Assembly: GCF_004362405.1 (NCBI RefSeq)
Contig: NZ_SNXE01000008.1
Location: forward strand, 1 to 64,000
Source of the DNA: Roseateles asaccharophilus
GTDB lineage: Bacteria; Pseudomonadota; Gammaproteobacteria; Burkholderiales; Burkholderiaceae_C
Direction: 5' to 3'
DNA: 64,000 nt
In this document: one piece after another, positions 8,669 through 17,213 of the stretch
Position numbering within the stretch: the first letter of the stretch is position 1
Layout of the letters: each line of letters starts with the position of its first letter
The notes under the pieces: model-generated
Told to the model about the DNA's origin: nothing
Databases searched by the model: none
What the model saw: the letters and a program-made list of their open reading frames with translations, nothing else
Made by a program: the position numbers and the translations under genes

Positions 8669-9624
8669 TCAATCGCATGCTCATGGGCTGGGCGTCGGGG
8701 CGGGCTCACCGGGCCAGGCTGACCACCCTGATTTTTCATCGCGTGTTGCCCACGCCAGACGCATTGTTTCCTGAGGAAATGCATGCTCTGCGATTCCGCG
8801 AGCTGTGCGACTGGCTCAAGTCCTGGTTTGAGGTCTTGCCTCTGGATGTGGCCGTGCGTCGCCTCAAGGACGGCAGCCTGCCCTCCCGTGCCTGTGCCAT
8901 CACCTTTGATGACGGCTACGCAGACAACCACGATGTAGCGCTGCCGATTCTGCGCGCCGCCGGCTTGCCTGCAACGTTTTTCGTGGCGACAGGCTTTCTG
9001 GACGGTGGGCGCATGTGGAACGACACCCTGATCGAGACGATTCGGCGGTGCAAGCGGTCTTCCCTCAATCTAGAGGGTACGCCGGTGTCCGGCTTGGGCC
9101 GGCTGGAGCTGGGGCCTACTCCTGAGAGCCGGCGACGCGAGATCGAGCGGGTGCTCCAGGTCGTCAAGTATCTCGACCATGAGCAGCGCCTAGACTGTGT
9201 GAACACATTGGCCCAGCGGGCGGAGGTCGAACTGCCTGTGGACCTCATGATGTCGTCGGCACAGGTTCGCGCTCTTCATGAGCAGGGCATGCAGATCGGG
9301 GCCCACACCGTCAGTCACCCCATTCTGGCGGGGCTGCCGGATGAGCAGGCGAGGGCGGAGATCGCCGAGAGTCGGCGGGTCTTGCAGGACATCACCGGCC
9401 AAGCCGTCAGCCTGTTTGCCTATCCGAATGGCAAGCCCGGTACCGACTATTCCGAACGCAGCACCGAGATCGTGCGAGAGCTTGGATTTGAGGCGGCCGT
9501 CTCCACGCATTGGGGTGCTGCAAAACAGGGCTGCGACTACTTCCAGATTCCCCGCTTCACCCCGTGGGACCGTTCTCGCTGGCGCTTTGCCGCCCGCTTG
9601 CAGCGGAATCTGTTGACGGCTTGA
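8665..9624 (+). CDS. polysaccharide deacetylase family protein (NodB domain)
   Basis: A 319-residue NodB-homology protein. Motif 1 is TFDDGYADNHDVALP (about 78-92), with the catalytic and metal-binding Asp pair. Motif 2 is the metal-binding H-x3-H in GAHTVSHPIL (about 212-221). Later motifs include FAYPNGKPGTDYS. No signal peptide is seen, so it may act on lipid-linked precursors in the cytoplasm or lie anchored by neighbours. Family members remove N- or O-acetyl groups from sugars. It is the last gene of the first operon and overlaps the ligase stop by 4 bases. It differs from the DUF3473-type deacetylase also known from exosortase-A loci. Confidence 0.88.
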   Translation: MINRMLMGWASGRAHRARLTTLIFHRVLPTPDALFPEEMHALRFRELCDWLKSWFEVLPLDVAVRRLKDGSLPSRACAITFDDGYADNHDVALPILRAAGLPATFFVATGFLDGGRMWNDTLIETIRRCKRSSLNLEGTPVSGLGRLELGPTPESRRREIERVLQVVKYLDHEQRLDCVNTLAQRAEVELPVDLMMSSAQVRALHEQGMQIGAHTVSHPILAGLPDEQARAEIAESRRVLQDITGQAVSLFAYPNGKPGTDYSERSTEIVRELGFEAAVSTHWGAAKQGCDYFQIPRFTPWDRSRWRFAARLQRNLLTA

Positions 9625-9662
9625 CGGGGCTGGATCCTCTGCAAAGCCCGTGACGAGAAATG

Positions 9663-9682
9663 GCGCCACCGAGAGGTGGCGC
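9663..9682 (-). terminator. hairpin between convergent genes
   Basis: An 8-bp perfect stem (GCGCCACC with GGTGGCGC read with flanking bases 9663-9670 and 9675-9682) closes a 4-base loop. It sits between the end of the deacetylase on the plus strand and the end of the minus-strand amidotransferase. On the minus strand the stem is followed by a short U-rich run (CATTTCT), so it best serves the minus-strand pair. Confidence 0.6.
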
Positions 9683-9693
9683 TGGGCATGTGC

Positions 9694-11178
9694 TCAGACT
9701 CGCCAGTCTGGCGACTTGGCGCGCAGCCACTGCTCCAACATCATCAGAATCCAGACCATCTCGCCGTAATAGCCCGGGTGCTCTGATAGACGGCTCCCCA
9801 GGAGTTCCTGGACGAAGCTCGAGTTGATCAAGCCTCGACTCGCCAGATGCTTGACCGAGTCCGAAGCCAGCGCATGCAGGGGCTGGTGGGTCAGCAGCCA
9901 GGGCCCGAAAGGCAGGCCGAAGCCATGCTTGGGTTTGCTGATGATCTCATCGGGCAGGAAGCCGCGCAGCGCCTCCTTGAAGAACCAGCGCAGCTTCTGG
10001 CCCTTGAGCTTGTAGTCATCGGGCAGGGTCAGAGAAAAGTTCAGCAGGTCTTCGCTGAGCATCGGAAACGCTACGCTGAGGCCGGCCAACTCCGTGGCGG
10101 CGCGCACCTTGGGCAGGTCACTTTCGCCCAGGGTGTAGCGCCAGTCGTAGGCGAGCGATCGATTCAGGTCGCTGCAAGTCTGCTCAGAGGCCGCCCAGGC
10201 CCAGACCTCTTCCTGATGGCGCAAAGGCGCAGCGGTATCGATCTGCGCCAGGAAGTCTGGCGTCAGCACACGGTCCACGCCCAGGCGCAGCAGCAGGTTG
10301 TACATCTGCAGGCGTCCCGGCATGGGCACCCGGGCTTGCTCGATATAGCTTTTTCCCTTGCGCAGCAGGGGCAGCCGGCCCAGGGGGCTGTCCACGAGCA
10401 AGGGCTCCAGCACATGCTGCCGCAGCGGGGCCGGCAGCCGCTCGTAGTAGCCAAACACCTTTTGCTTGGCATAGCGCGCATTGCCGCCAAACAACTCATC
10501 ACCGCCGTCACCTGCCAGCAGATGGCTCACGCCCGCATTCTTGGCCTGCAGCGCGCAGTAGTAGGCCGGCAGGACCGAGGAGTTGCCGAAGGGCTGATCC
10601 AGCGAGGCGGCCATGTCCGGGATGCTGCGCACCAGATCGCCGGGGGTGACGTAGTACTCGTGGTGACGCACGCCGAAGTGGCGCGCGGCCAACCGGGCGT
10701 ACGCCATCTCGTCATAGCCCTCGGCCTCGAAGCCGATGGAGAAGCCGTGGACCTCGCCGCCGCTGACCTGGCGCATAAGGCCTGCCACGGTCGAGCTGTC
10801 CGTGCCCCCGCTCAGAAAGCAGGCCGCGAGGCTGCCATCCATGCTGCTGGCGACCGAGTCGCGGAGCAGACGAAGGAATTCTTGCTTGAGTGTCTCGAAG
10901 GAGCGGCCTGACTGGGGCGCAAAACGTGGCGCCCACAGGGGCTTGAGTTCCGCCGTCCCGGCCACGAGACCATGCGCTGCCGGCACGCGTGAAACACCCT
11001 TGAAGATCGTTTCGGGGGAGGGAATGAAGTGGAAGTACAGATAGTCGAAGATGGCCTGTGGGTTGAGCTCGGTTTGCGGGCCAGCCAGGGCGTCGGCGCG
11101 GCGATGCGTGAGCACATGCTGGTCTTCGCCCTGCATCCAGCAACTGGGCTGCATTGCGAAGTAGTCGATCTTGTCCAT
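9694..11178 (-). CDS. asparagine synthase-related protein lacking the glutaminase domain
   Basis: A 494-residue protein that holds only a linker (about 1-110) and the asparagine synthetase domain. The ATP pyrophosphatase loop is CFLSGGTDSSTVAGL, followed by LLAGDGGDELFGG and SKPKHGFGLPFG. The N-terminal class II amidotransferase half, including a Cys2 nucleophile, is missing. Nothing in the bases upstream encodes it, because the preceding gene ends 38 bases away. I chose ATG 11178 (MDKIDYFAMQ); an in-frame extension to 11259 would overlap the glycosyltransferase. It could use free ammonia, borrow ammonia from the complete amidotransferase at 1500-3461, or carry out another adenylation. Substrate unknown. 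Confidence 0.85.
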   Translation of the reverse strand: MDKIDYFAMQPSCWMQGEDQHVLTHRRADALAGPQTELNPQAIFDYLYFHFIPSPETIFKGVSRVPAAHGLVAGTAELKPLWAPRFAPQSGRSFETLKQEFLRLLRDSVASSMDGSLAACFLSGGTDSSTVAGLMRQVSGGEVHGFSIGFEAEGYDEMAYARLAARHFGVRHHEYYVTPGDLVRSIPDMAASLDQPFGNSSVLPAYYCALQAKNAGVSHLLAGDGGDELFGGNARYAKQKVFGYYERLPAPLRQHVLEPLLVDSPLGRLPLLRKGKSYIEQARVPMPGRLQMYNLLLRLGVDRVLTPDFLAQIDTAAPLRHQEEVWAWAASEQTCSDLNRSLAYDWRYTLGESDLPKVRAATELAGLSVAFPMLSEDLLNFSLTLPDDYKLKGQKLRWFFKEALRGFLPDEIISKPKHGFGLPFGPWLLTHQPLHALASDSVKHLASRGLINSSFVQELLGSRLSEHPGYYGEMVWILMMLEQWLRAKSPDWRV

Positions 11179-11216
11179 GCTGAGGAGGCCTAGTCTGTCG
11201 AGGGGTGGTTGAAGTT

Positions 11217-12413
11217 TCAGTGGGCCCGGCCGCGCACGGCGTCGCGCGCAGACTTCCACAGATTCAATCCATGCTGTCGCACACGTTGCCAGGCACCGGG
11301 CGTGGGCAGTTCAACGGGCGTGTTGGCGATGCGTTGGTAGTGCTGCACATACAGTTGCCGCAGCACGGGCAGGCCATACTGCTGCTCGGCCACGAGCCGT
11401 CCAGCCTTGCCGATGCGTTGCCAGGTCTGCTTGTCCGTATCGCGCAGCACCCGCGTCAGAACACCGCCTCGAGCCATGTCGATGAACACGCCTTGCTGGA
11501 CGATCTGCTGCTGGTTGGGGTGTTCGGTACAGACCACGGGCAGCCCCATGGCCATGGCCTCGATGTAGGCGATGCCGAAAGTCTCGAACAGGGAACCCAG
11601 CACAAAGACATCGGCCGCCGCGAGCAATTCGGGCAGCGCTGCATGCTCCACGGTCGTGAACAGGACGCGGTCGCCCAGTAGTTCGCGCCCCAGGGCCTTG
11701 ATGCCGGGAGTCTCGGCGGACTCCTGACCGGCCACCACCAGGAAGTAGCGGTCCTTGAGTGGCGCCAACTCCCGGATCACATGATCCATGCGCTTGTGGT
11801 TGATGCCGATGGTGCCCACGCTGACAACCACTTCGGCGTCTGCTGGAATCTGGTGCCGCTCGCGGAAACTGCTGGGAAGGCCGGGTCGAAAGCGCTCCAG
11901 GTCCACGCCATGCGGGATCATGAAGGCCTTGTGCTTGGCGCTGAAGCGGTGGTTGTGTGGCGTGTGCTCCTGCACGAAGTCGCAGGGTGGCAGGTCGGCC
12001 GCCGGGATGGCTCCGCCATTGGAGAACACGATACGCGGCAGCCTGCGGAACAGGTGGCGGTTGGCGTGGATCAGGGTGCAAACCTCCTGCTCCAGGCAGT
12101 GGATGATGTCGTAGTCCCCGGCCAGCAGCGCGGGCAGGGCGGCATAGGCAAAGGTTTCATGCTCGATGCGGCAGCGTTCCTGCTCGCGCATCGAATCGGC
12201 CCAACGCGTCTGGCCGGCAATATGGATGTGCTGCAGCAGTGGGGAGTTTCGCGGCAGGCAGGGCGCGACCAGCTCTCGTTCACGCGGCTCACCGGCTCCC
12301 TTGAAGAGCGTCATGTCGACGTGACCGTCCAGCAGCTCGAAGAGCGAGCGTGCGAAGACCTCATGACCACGCGCAATCGTTCCGAGTCCGGAACACAGTA
12401 GGGCGACCTTCAA
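11217..12413 (-). CDS. GT4 family glycosyltransferase (TTG start)
   Basis: A 398-residue GT-B glycosyltransferase. The N-terminal KVALLCSGLGTIARGHEVFA motif and the C-terminal E-x7-E pair in FETFGIAYIEAMAMGLPVV are clear. I set the start at TTG 12413 because a very strong ribosome-binding site (AAAGGAGGAGG, 12421-12431) lies 7 bases upstream. A GTG at 12443 would put that site inside the gene. It heads a two-gene minus-strand operon with the glutaminase-less amidotransferase. The pair is inserted against the direction of the surrounding polysaccharide genes, so it may be an accessory modification set. Confidence 0.88.
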   Translation of the reverse strand: MKVALLCSGLGTIARGHEVFARSLFELLDGHVDMTLFKGAGEPRERELVAPCLPRNSPLLQHIHIAGQTRWADSMREQERCRIEHETFAYAALPALLAGDYDIIHCLEQEVCTLIHANRHLFRRLPRIVFSNGGAIPAADLPPCDFVQEHTPHNHRFSAKHKAFMIPHGVDLERFRPGLPSSFRERHQIPADAEVVVSVGTIGINHKRMDHVIRELAPLKDRYFLVVAGQESAETPGIKALGRELLGDRVLFTTVEHAALPELLAAADVFVLGSLFETFGIAYIEAMAMGLPVVCTEHPNQQQIVQQGVFIDMARGGVLTRVLRDTDKQTWQRIGKAGRLVAEQQYGLPVLRQLYVQHYQRIANTPVELPTPGAWQRVRQHGLNLWKSARDAVRGRAH

Positions 12414-12420
12414 GCGGGAA

Positions 12421-12431
12421 CCTCCTCCTTT
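12421..12431 (-). promoter_or_regulatory. strong Shine-Dalgarno that decides a TTG start
   Basis: Read on the minus strand the bases are AAAGGAGGAGG, ending 7 bases before TTG 12413. This near-perfect match to the 16S anti-SD sequence favours TTG over the upstream in-frame GTG at 12443. Confidence 0.7.
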
Positions 12432-12551
12432 GTTGCCGTCCACCTTCCCCTCGGAGGTTTTGAGCAGCGGGCATTTTGATGCCCCTCGGGCTGCTTATGG
12501 CGAAACCCAGGGCTAGAGGAGCAATAAATGCGCATCCGTCCACTTATCTGT

Positions 12552-12560
12552 GGGGGGGGG
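12552..12560. repeat. G9 homopolymer in a divergent intergenic region
   Basis: Nine consecutive G lie between the minus-strand GT4 (start 12413) and the plus-strand GT2 (start 12628), 67 bases before the GT2 start. The GT2 reading frame is open through the tract from GTG 12550. In a genome this rich in G and C a run of nine may be chance. Confidence 0.9.
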
Positions 12561-12627
12561 CTCCAGACGATTGGTGCAAGAATCCCAGGCCGTCTTTGAC
12601 GAATTGCCAATTCGCCCATCACCAGGA

Positions 12628-13614
12628 ATGCACTCCTCTCCAACGATTGCGGTCGTCATACCGAACTACAACGCTGAGCGATATCTGGCAGCAACCTTGC
12701 GATCCGTGCTCGCTCAACAAGGGGCGTTCCGTCTGGAGGTTCTGGTCGTCGATGACGGTTCGTCCGATGGCTCGGTGGCGATGCTCAAGCGCGACTTCCC
12801 AGAAGTGCGGGTGATCGAGCAGCCCAACGCCGGCGTCGCAGCGGCCCGCAACGCCGGTATCGCGGCGGCCACGGCGGAGTGGGTGGCTTTCATCGATGCC
12901 GACGACATCTGGCTGCCCGGCAAACTGCAGGCCCAGCTTGAACTGCTCGATGCCTGTGGCGATGCTGTGCGCATGTGCAGCACCGGCTGGCATGTGTGGA
13001 CCACCCAGAGCGTGGAGCCCCCTGAGGATCTGCTTCGGGAGCTGGCGGCGCGCGTTTCGGGCGTGCCAGTGCATGCCGCAGAGGCGGCCCGTACCGCATG
13101 GCGATACACCGAGCTGCTTCAAGATTGTGTTGTGTGGACCAGCACGGTGCTGGCACAGCGCAGTCTTTTGCGCGAACTGGGCGGATTTGATACCGCGCTC
13201 AGGGTTGGCGAAGACTATGACCTATGGCTGCGTGCATCCAGACTCACGCCCATTGCCCGTCTTGATGCGCCACTGGCCTTGTATCGCCATCATGGCGCCA
13301 ACATTACTCACAGGGCTCCGGAACGCAACTTCAAGGGCGAGGTGGTTCAGCGAGCCATTGATCGCTGGGGTTATCAAGGGCCGGATGGACGCGAAGCCTC
13401 GCGAACGGCTGTGCACGCGGGTCTCTCTCGGAGTTGGGCTGATTTTGCGGGGGCGCAACTGCTGGCCGGGCGCCGGCGCCGTGCGCTGCCGGCTGCATGC
13501 CGGGCGGTCAGACTGAAGCCTTCTTCCTTGCTGGGATGGACGGTTCTCTGCAAGTCCTTGCCCGGCTTGCTGCTCGCCGACAAGGCCGATCCCGGCCGGA
13601 CACCGCAGGCATGA
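12628..13614 (+). CDS. GT2 family glycosyltransferase
   Basis: A 328-residue GT-A fold enzyme. It has the nucleotide-binding motif IAVVIPNYNAERYL at the start, VLVVDDGSSDGS near residue 37, and a metal-binding acidic motif in VAFIDADDIWLPGKL (about 86-100). No C-terminal membrane helices are present, so it is a cytoplasmic or peripheral transferase. ATG 12628 is the first start that gives the normal N-terminus; the frame is open further upstream to GTG 12550 through a poly-G tract. It overlaps the flippase gene by 4 bases (ATGA at 13611). Confidence 0.88.
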   Translation: MHSSPTIAVVIPNYNAERYLAATLRSVLAQQGAFRLEVLVVDDGSSDGSVAMLKRDFPEVRVIEQPNAGVAAARNAGIAAATAEWVAFIDADDIWLPGKLQAQLELLDACGDAVRMCSTGWHVWTTQSVEPPEDLLRELAARVSGVPVHAAEAARTAWRYTELLQDCVVWTSTVLAQRSLLRELGGFDTALRVGEDYDLWLRASRLTPIARLDAPLALYRHHGANITHRAPERNFKGEVVQRAIDRWGYQGPDGREASRTAVHAGLSRSWADFAGAQLLAGRRRRALPAACRAVRLKPSSLLGWTVLCKSLPGLLLADKADPGRTPQA

Positions 13615-15104
13615 AGCGCGCCCGCACGCTGCTCAGGCGCTCTTTCTACCGTCGTGATCTGGCTGTGGGTCGCCAGGTGATGCACGGCGCCGCCTATCAG
13701 TTTGTCAGCATCGGTCTTCGCACCCTGATCACCATCGGCTCTACCGCCATCTTGGCCCGCCTGCTGTTGCCGGCCGATTTCGGCTATGTGGCGATGGCAA
13801 CGGTGGTCACCGAATTGGCGGGGCTCTTGGGAGCGCTGGGCCTGAGCAATGTGCTGGTTCAGCGGGCCACCATCAACAGATTGCAGCTGGACACTTTTTT
13901 CTGGGCCTCGGTGGGGCTCGGTTGTGCACTGAGTGCGGCGGTGGTGTTGCTCTCATATCCGGCCAGCAGTTTTTTCGGTGACGCCAAAGTGGGTGAAATC
14001 CTCCGCGTCCTGGGCTTGAACTTCATCTTGGGCAGTCTCAGCATCGTTCCCACTGCAGTGCTGTCGCGCATGATGCGTTTCGGCACGGAGTTCTGGATTC
14101 AGAACACCACCATCATTTTGCGGACGCTGGCGGCGATCGCTGCGGCTGCGGCTGGTTGGGGGGCATGGAGTCTTGTGATCGGAGCCTTGGCTGGCAGCCT
14201 CATCAGCACGGTGTTGTATTTCATGGCTGTGCCATACCTGCCGCGGCTGCGCTTCAGTCGTCGGGTCCTGACCCAATCCTGGCGCACCAGCAGCGGCTAC
14301 CTCGGCAACTCTAGCCTCTACTACCTCAACACCAATCTTGACCTAATGCTTGTGGGTCGGGCGCTCGGTGCTACCGCACTCGGCTATTACCAAAGTGCTC
14401 GTTCGCTCACGGACGAGATACGCGGTCGCATTGCCATGCCGGTACAAAACGTGCTGTTTCCTGCGTTTTCGGCGCTGCAGTCCGACCGGCCGCGCTTTCG
14501 TGCCCTGGTCATGCGCGCAGCCTTGTTGATGTCTGCCTTGGTGGTGCCGATCGGTTTTGGTGTGTCGGCGAACGCAGATGCCTTGGTGCGCACCTTGTAC
14601 GGCACCAATTGGCTGGCCATGGTTCCGGTCATGCAGCTGTTTGGCTTGAGTGCCTCTATCCGGGCGGCCACGGCTATTGCTGCGCCACTGTTCGCAGCCA
14701 ACGATCGGGTAGGACTTTCATTTCGGTACAACTTGGTTGGGACCATCATCATGGCCGTTGCAGTGCTCGGCAGCACCCCCTGGGGGGTCGAGGGGGTCTC
14801 CCTCGCAGTGGCTGTGTCGACCTGCTATGCCTTCGTGGGCATGCATGCCGCCTTTCGCCTGATACAGCTCGGTGTGAAGGACATGCTAAAGGTTTTGCTC
14901 CCCCCTTATGCGGCAGCAAGTGTCATGTGGGTCGCGACCAAGGCGGTGTTTGATCAAGCTTGTTTGCAGGAGTGCGGCGCGCTGCTTCAGCTAGTGGTGC
15001 AGGTCGGCTTCGGCGCCATGGTCTACCTCGCTATGGTGTTGCTGCTATCGGTGCCGTTGCGGCGGGAGGTGATGGCCGTGCTGCATCGACTGTGGCGGAA
15101 CTGA
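13611..15104 (+). CDS. polysaccharide flippase, MOP superfamily (Wzx/WzxC type)
   Basis: A 497-residue polytopic membrane protein with about 12-14 hydrophobic helices. The N-terminal region (QFVSIGLRTLITIGSTAIL, LLLPADFGYVAMATV) is typical of WzxC-like members of the polysaccharide transport branch of the MOP superfamily. Such proteins translocate undecaprenyl-diphosphate-linked repeat units across the inner membrane. Start ATG 13611 overlaps the stop of the GT2. It is the only Wzx-type protein seen in the locus and would work with the ligase/polymerase encoded at 7304-8668. The 116 bases after it hold no gene or clear terminator. Confidence 0.9.
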   Translation: MKRARTLLRRSFYRRDLAVGRQVMHGAAYQFVSIGLRTLITIGSTAILARLLLPADFGYVAMATVVTELAGLLGALGLSNVLVQRATINRLQLDTFFWASVGLGCALSAAVVLLSYPASSFFGDAKVGEILRVLGLNFILGSLSIVPTAVLSRMMRFGTEFWIQNTTIILRTLAAIAAAAAGWGAWSLVIGALAGSLISTVLYFMAVPYLPRLRFSRRVLTQSWRTSSGYLGNSSLYYLNTNLDLMLVGRALGATALGYYQSARSLTDEIRGRIAMPVQNVLFPAFSALQSDRPRFRALVMRAALLMSALVVPIGFGVSANADALVRTLYGTNWLAMVPVMQLFGLSASIRAATAIAAPLFAANDRVGLSFRYNLVGTIIMAVAVLGSTPWGVEGVSLAVAVSTCYAFVGMHAAFRLIQLGVKDMLKVLLPPYAAASVMWVATKAVFDQACLQECGALLQLVVQVGFGAMVYLAMVLLLSVPLRREVMAVLHRLWRN

Positions 15105-15220
15105 TGGCGCACCCGGCAAATGAGTGGTGTGTTGGTGAAAGGCCTGGCTGAGCCGGGACAGGTGAATTCGGGGCCGGCGACGACCCCTATCGAATCGGAC
15201 TGATTGCGGATTGATTGGCT

Positions 15221-16108
15221 ATGAAACTCCATTACTTCAAAGATCCGGCTGGTAATTTCGGCGATGACTTGAACCCCTGGTTGTGGGGCCGCTTGATTCC
15301 TGATGTTCTAGACGATGACCCTTCGGAACGCTTTGTCGGGATCGGTACCTTGCTGAATCACCGGTTGCCTGACAGCGGTCGTCTGCACATCATGGGCAGC
15401 GGCGCGGGTTACGGCCGTCCCATGCAGATCGATCAGCGTGTGCGTGTGCATGCCGTGCGTGGGCATCTGACGGCGAAGTCCCTCGGTTTAGCTGTTGAGA
15501 CTGCCGTGGCCGACGCCGCCGTGCTTATCCGACAGGTAGAGCTGCCGCCTTTGACGCTTTCGCGCCAGCGCGTCGGCGTCATGTTCACAGGACAAAGTCT
15601 GGCTGCTTTTGACTGGATGACACTGTCGCAGCAGATCGGCTTGCATCCCATCAGTTGCCACTGGTCGGTAGACCGGGTGCTGGACGAGATCCGGCGTTGT
15701 GATGTGCTGCTCAGCGAGGCCATGCATGGCGCCATCATTGCCGACGCGCTGCGTGTGCCTTGGGTGCCCATCACCTGCAACCCTGACATCCTCGGGGCCA
15801 AGTGGCAGGACTGGCTGTCGGTGTTCGATCTGCCCTATCAGCCCAGCGCGATCCGCGCCCTGCATGCACCCCAGTCTGACGCAGGCTGGCGGGCGGGTCT
15901 GAAGCGGGTGGCCTCTGCCGTGGGGCTGGGCGCTGCTAGCACCGGTCCTCGCCCGAGTGCGGAATCAGACATCGGCCTGGCACGTGCCCAGTTGCTGGAA
16001 GCCGCGCGTCGTCCCGGCACTCTGAGCAGCGAGGCCGTCATGAATGCCAAGGTGCGTCGCTTTGTCGAATTGCTGGACGTCCTGCGTGCTGAGCGTCTGG
16101 CGCGCTGA
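15221..16108 (+). CDS. polysaccharide pyruvyl transferase family protein
   Basis: A 295-residue protein with the GNFGDDLNPWLW motif at residues 11-22 and a conserved C-terminal segment SEAMHGAIIADALRVPW. These are hallmarks of the polysaccharide pyruvyl transferase fold (PF04230), which transfers pyruvate from phosphoenolpyruvate as a ketal to a sugar. Some members of the fold have other transferase roles, so pyruvylation is likely but not proven. The start is ATG 15221 rather than TTG 15215 just before it. No strong ribosome-binding site is visible. It stands 116 bases after the flippase and 48 before the next GT2. Confidence 0.85.
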   Translation: MKLHYFKDPAGNFGDDLNPWLWGRLIPDVLDDDPSERFVGIGTLLNHRLPDSGRLHIMGSGAGYGRPMQIDQRVRVHAVRGHLTAKSLGLAVETAVADAAVLIRQVELPPLTLSRQRVGVMFTGQSLAAFDWMTLSQQIGLHPISCHWSVDRVLDEIRRCDVLLSEAMHGAIIADALRVPWVPITCNPDILGAKWQDWLSVFDLPYQPSAIRALHAPQSDAGWRAGLKRVASAVGLGAASTGPRPSAESDIGLARAQLLEAARRPGTLSSEAVMNAKVRRFVELLDVLRAERLAR

Positions 16109-16156
16109 AGATCGGGCAAAACGGCGCTAAGCGCAGAAGGACGAACGAGGCCAGTT

Positions 16157-17158
16157 ATGTTGCAAACCAGCACGGCATCTCCCCCTATGGTTTCGGTCAT
16201 CGTGCCGAACTACAACCATGAGCGTTTTCTGCGCCAGCGCCTCGACTCCATCCTGGGGCAGTCCTTCCAGGACTTTGAGCTCATTCTGCTTGACGATCTG
16301 TCCTCGGACGGCAGCCAGGCGCTCTTGGAAAGTTACGCGAATCATCCGAAGGTGGCCCAGCTCTGCTTCAATGAGCGCAATGGGGGGAGTCCTTACCGCC
16401 AGTGGAACAAGGGTCTAGGCTTGGCGCGTGGTCGCTATGTCTGGATTGCCGAGTCGGACGACTATGCGGCGCCTGATTTTCTGGAGCAGTTGGTGGCCGT
16501 GATGGAGCAATCGCCCGGCGTGGGTATTGCCTTTTGCAAATCGCTGAAGGTGGACGAGACGGGCCGCGAGATTGGTTCCACGGACGACTGGTTGGCCGAT
16601 GTGGGTCGTGGGCTGGCGCAGTGGCAAACTGACTTTATCGCGGGCGGCCGGGAAGAGGCAGGGCGACTGCTGATCCAGAAGTGCATCATCCCCAATGTCA
16701 GCTCGGCCCTGATCCGGCGCGAGACCTTGCTCGCGGTGGGCGGCGCGCACGCGGCGATGCGCTACTGTGGTGACTATCTGACCTATGTGCGCTTGCTGGA
16801 GCGCAGCGATCTGGCCTATCTCGCACGGCCCTTGAACTACTTCCGATTCTCAAGCCAGAGCGTGCGTACCAAGATGGTTCATTCTTGGTTGCATGAGCGC
16901 GAGAAGTCCGAGGTGTTGTCGGAGATTGTCAAGGGTTTCGAGATCCCGAAGCCGGAGCTGGAATGCGTTCGCTTCGCCTATTTCTCCCAGCTGCTGCGCA
17001 TATCTCGCTACGATCGAGCGTTCTTCTGGAACTTCGTACGCCATCTGCCCCAGTTCCAGTCGGCTGCCCGAAACTTCTGCCCGAGCTACTACCGGAGCTT
17101 GCTGGTGACCCTGGGGCGCATGCTGCGAGGCTCCATCGTCAGCCGCTTCGGCCCTTGA
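16157..17158 (+). CDS. GT2 family glycosyltransferase
   Basis: A 333-residue GT-A glycosyltransferase with VSVIVPNYNHERFL (12-25), LILLDDLSSDGS and the acidic metal-binding site in YVWIAESDDYAAPDFL. A GAGG ribosome-binding site lies 6 bases before ATG 16157. The remainder, about residues 210-333, is a helical C-terminal part with no membrane segment. It is the last gene of this plus-strand run and converges with the secreted protein gene on the minus strand, whose end is 55 bases away. Specific sugar unknown. Confidence 0.88.
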   Translation: MLQTSTASPPMVSVIVPNYNHERFLRQRLDSILGQSFQDFELILLDDLSSDGSQALLESYANHPKVAQLCFNERNGGSPYRQWNKGLGLARGRYVWIAESDDYAAPDFLEQLVAVMEQSPGVGIAFCKSLKVDETGREIGSTDDWLADVGRGLAQWQTDFIAGGREEAGRLLIQKCIIPNVSSALIRRETLLAVGGAHAAMRYCGDYLTYVRLLERSDLAYLARPLNYFRFSSQSVRTKMVHSWLHEREKSEVLSEIVKGFEIPKPELECVRFAYFSQLLRISRYDRAFFWNFVRHLPQFQSAARNFCPSYYRSLLVTLGRMLRGSIVSRFGP

Positions 17159-17213
17159 GACACTGGCTTTTGAGCGGTTGAACGGGGCCGGTGGGGTAGA
17201 GCTTGAACTGACT

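Noticed and set aside
12476-12814. 112-codon open frame at the start of the GT2 gene in another frame
   Set aside because: It overlaps the GT2 N-terminus with its IPNYN and DDGSSDGS motifs in the correct frame, and it has no motif of its own.
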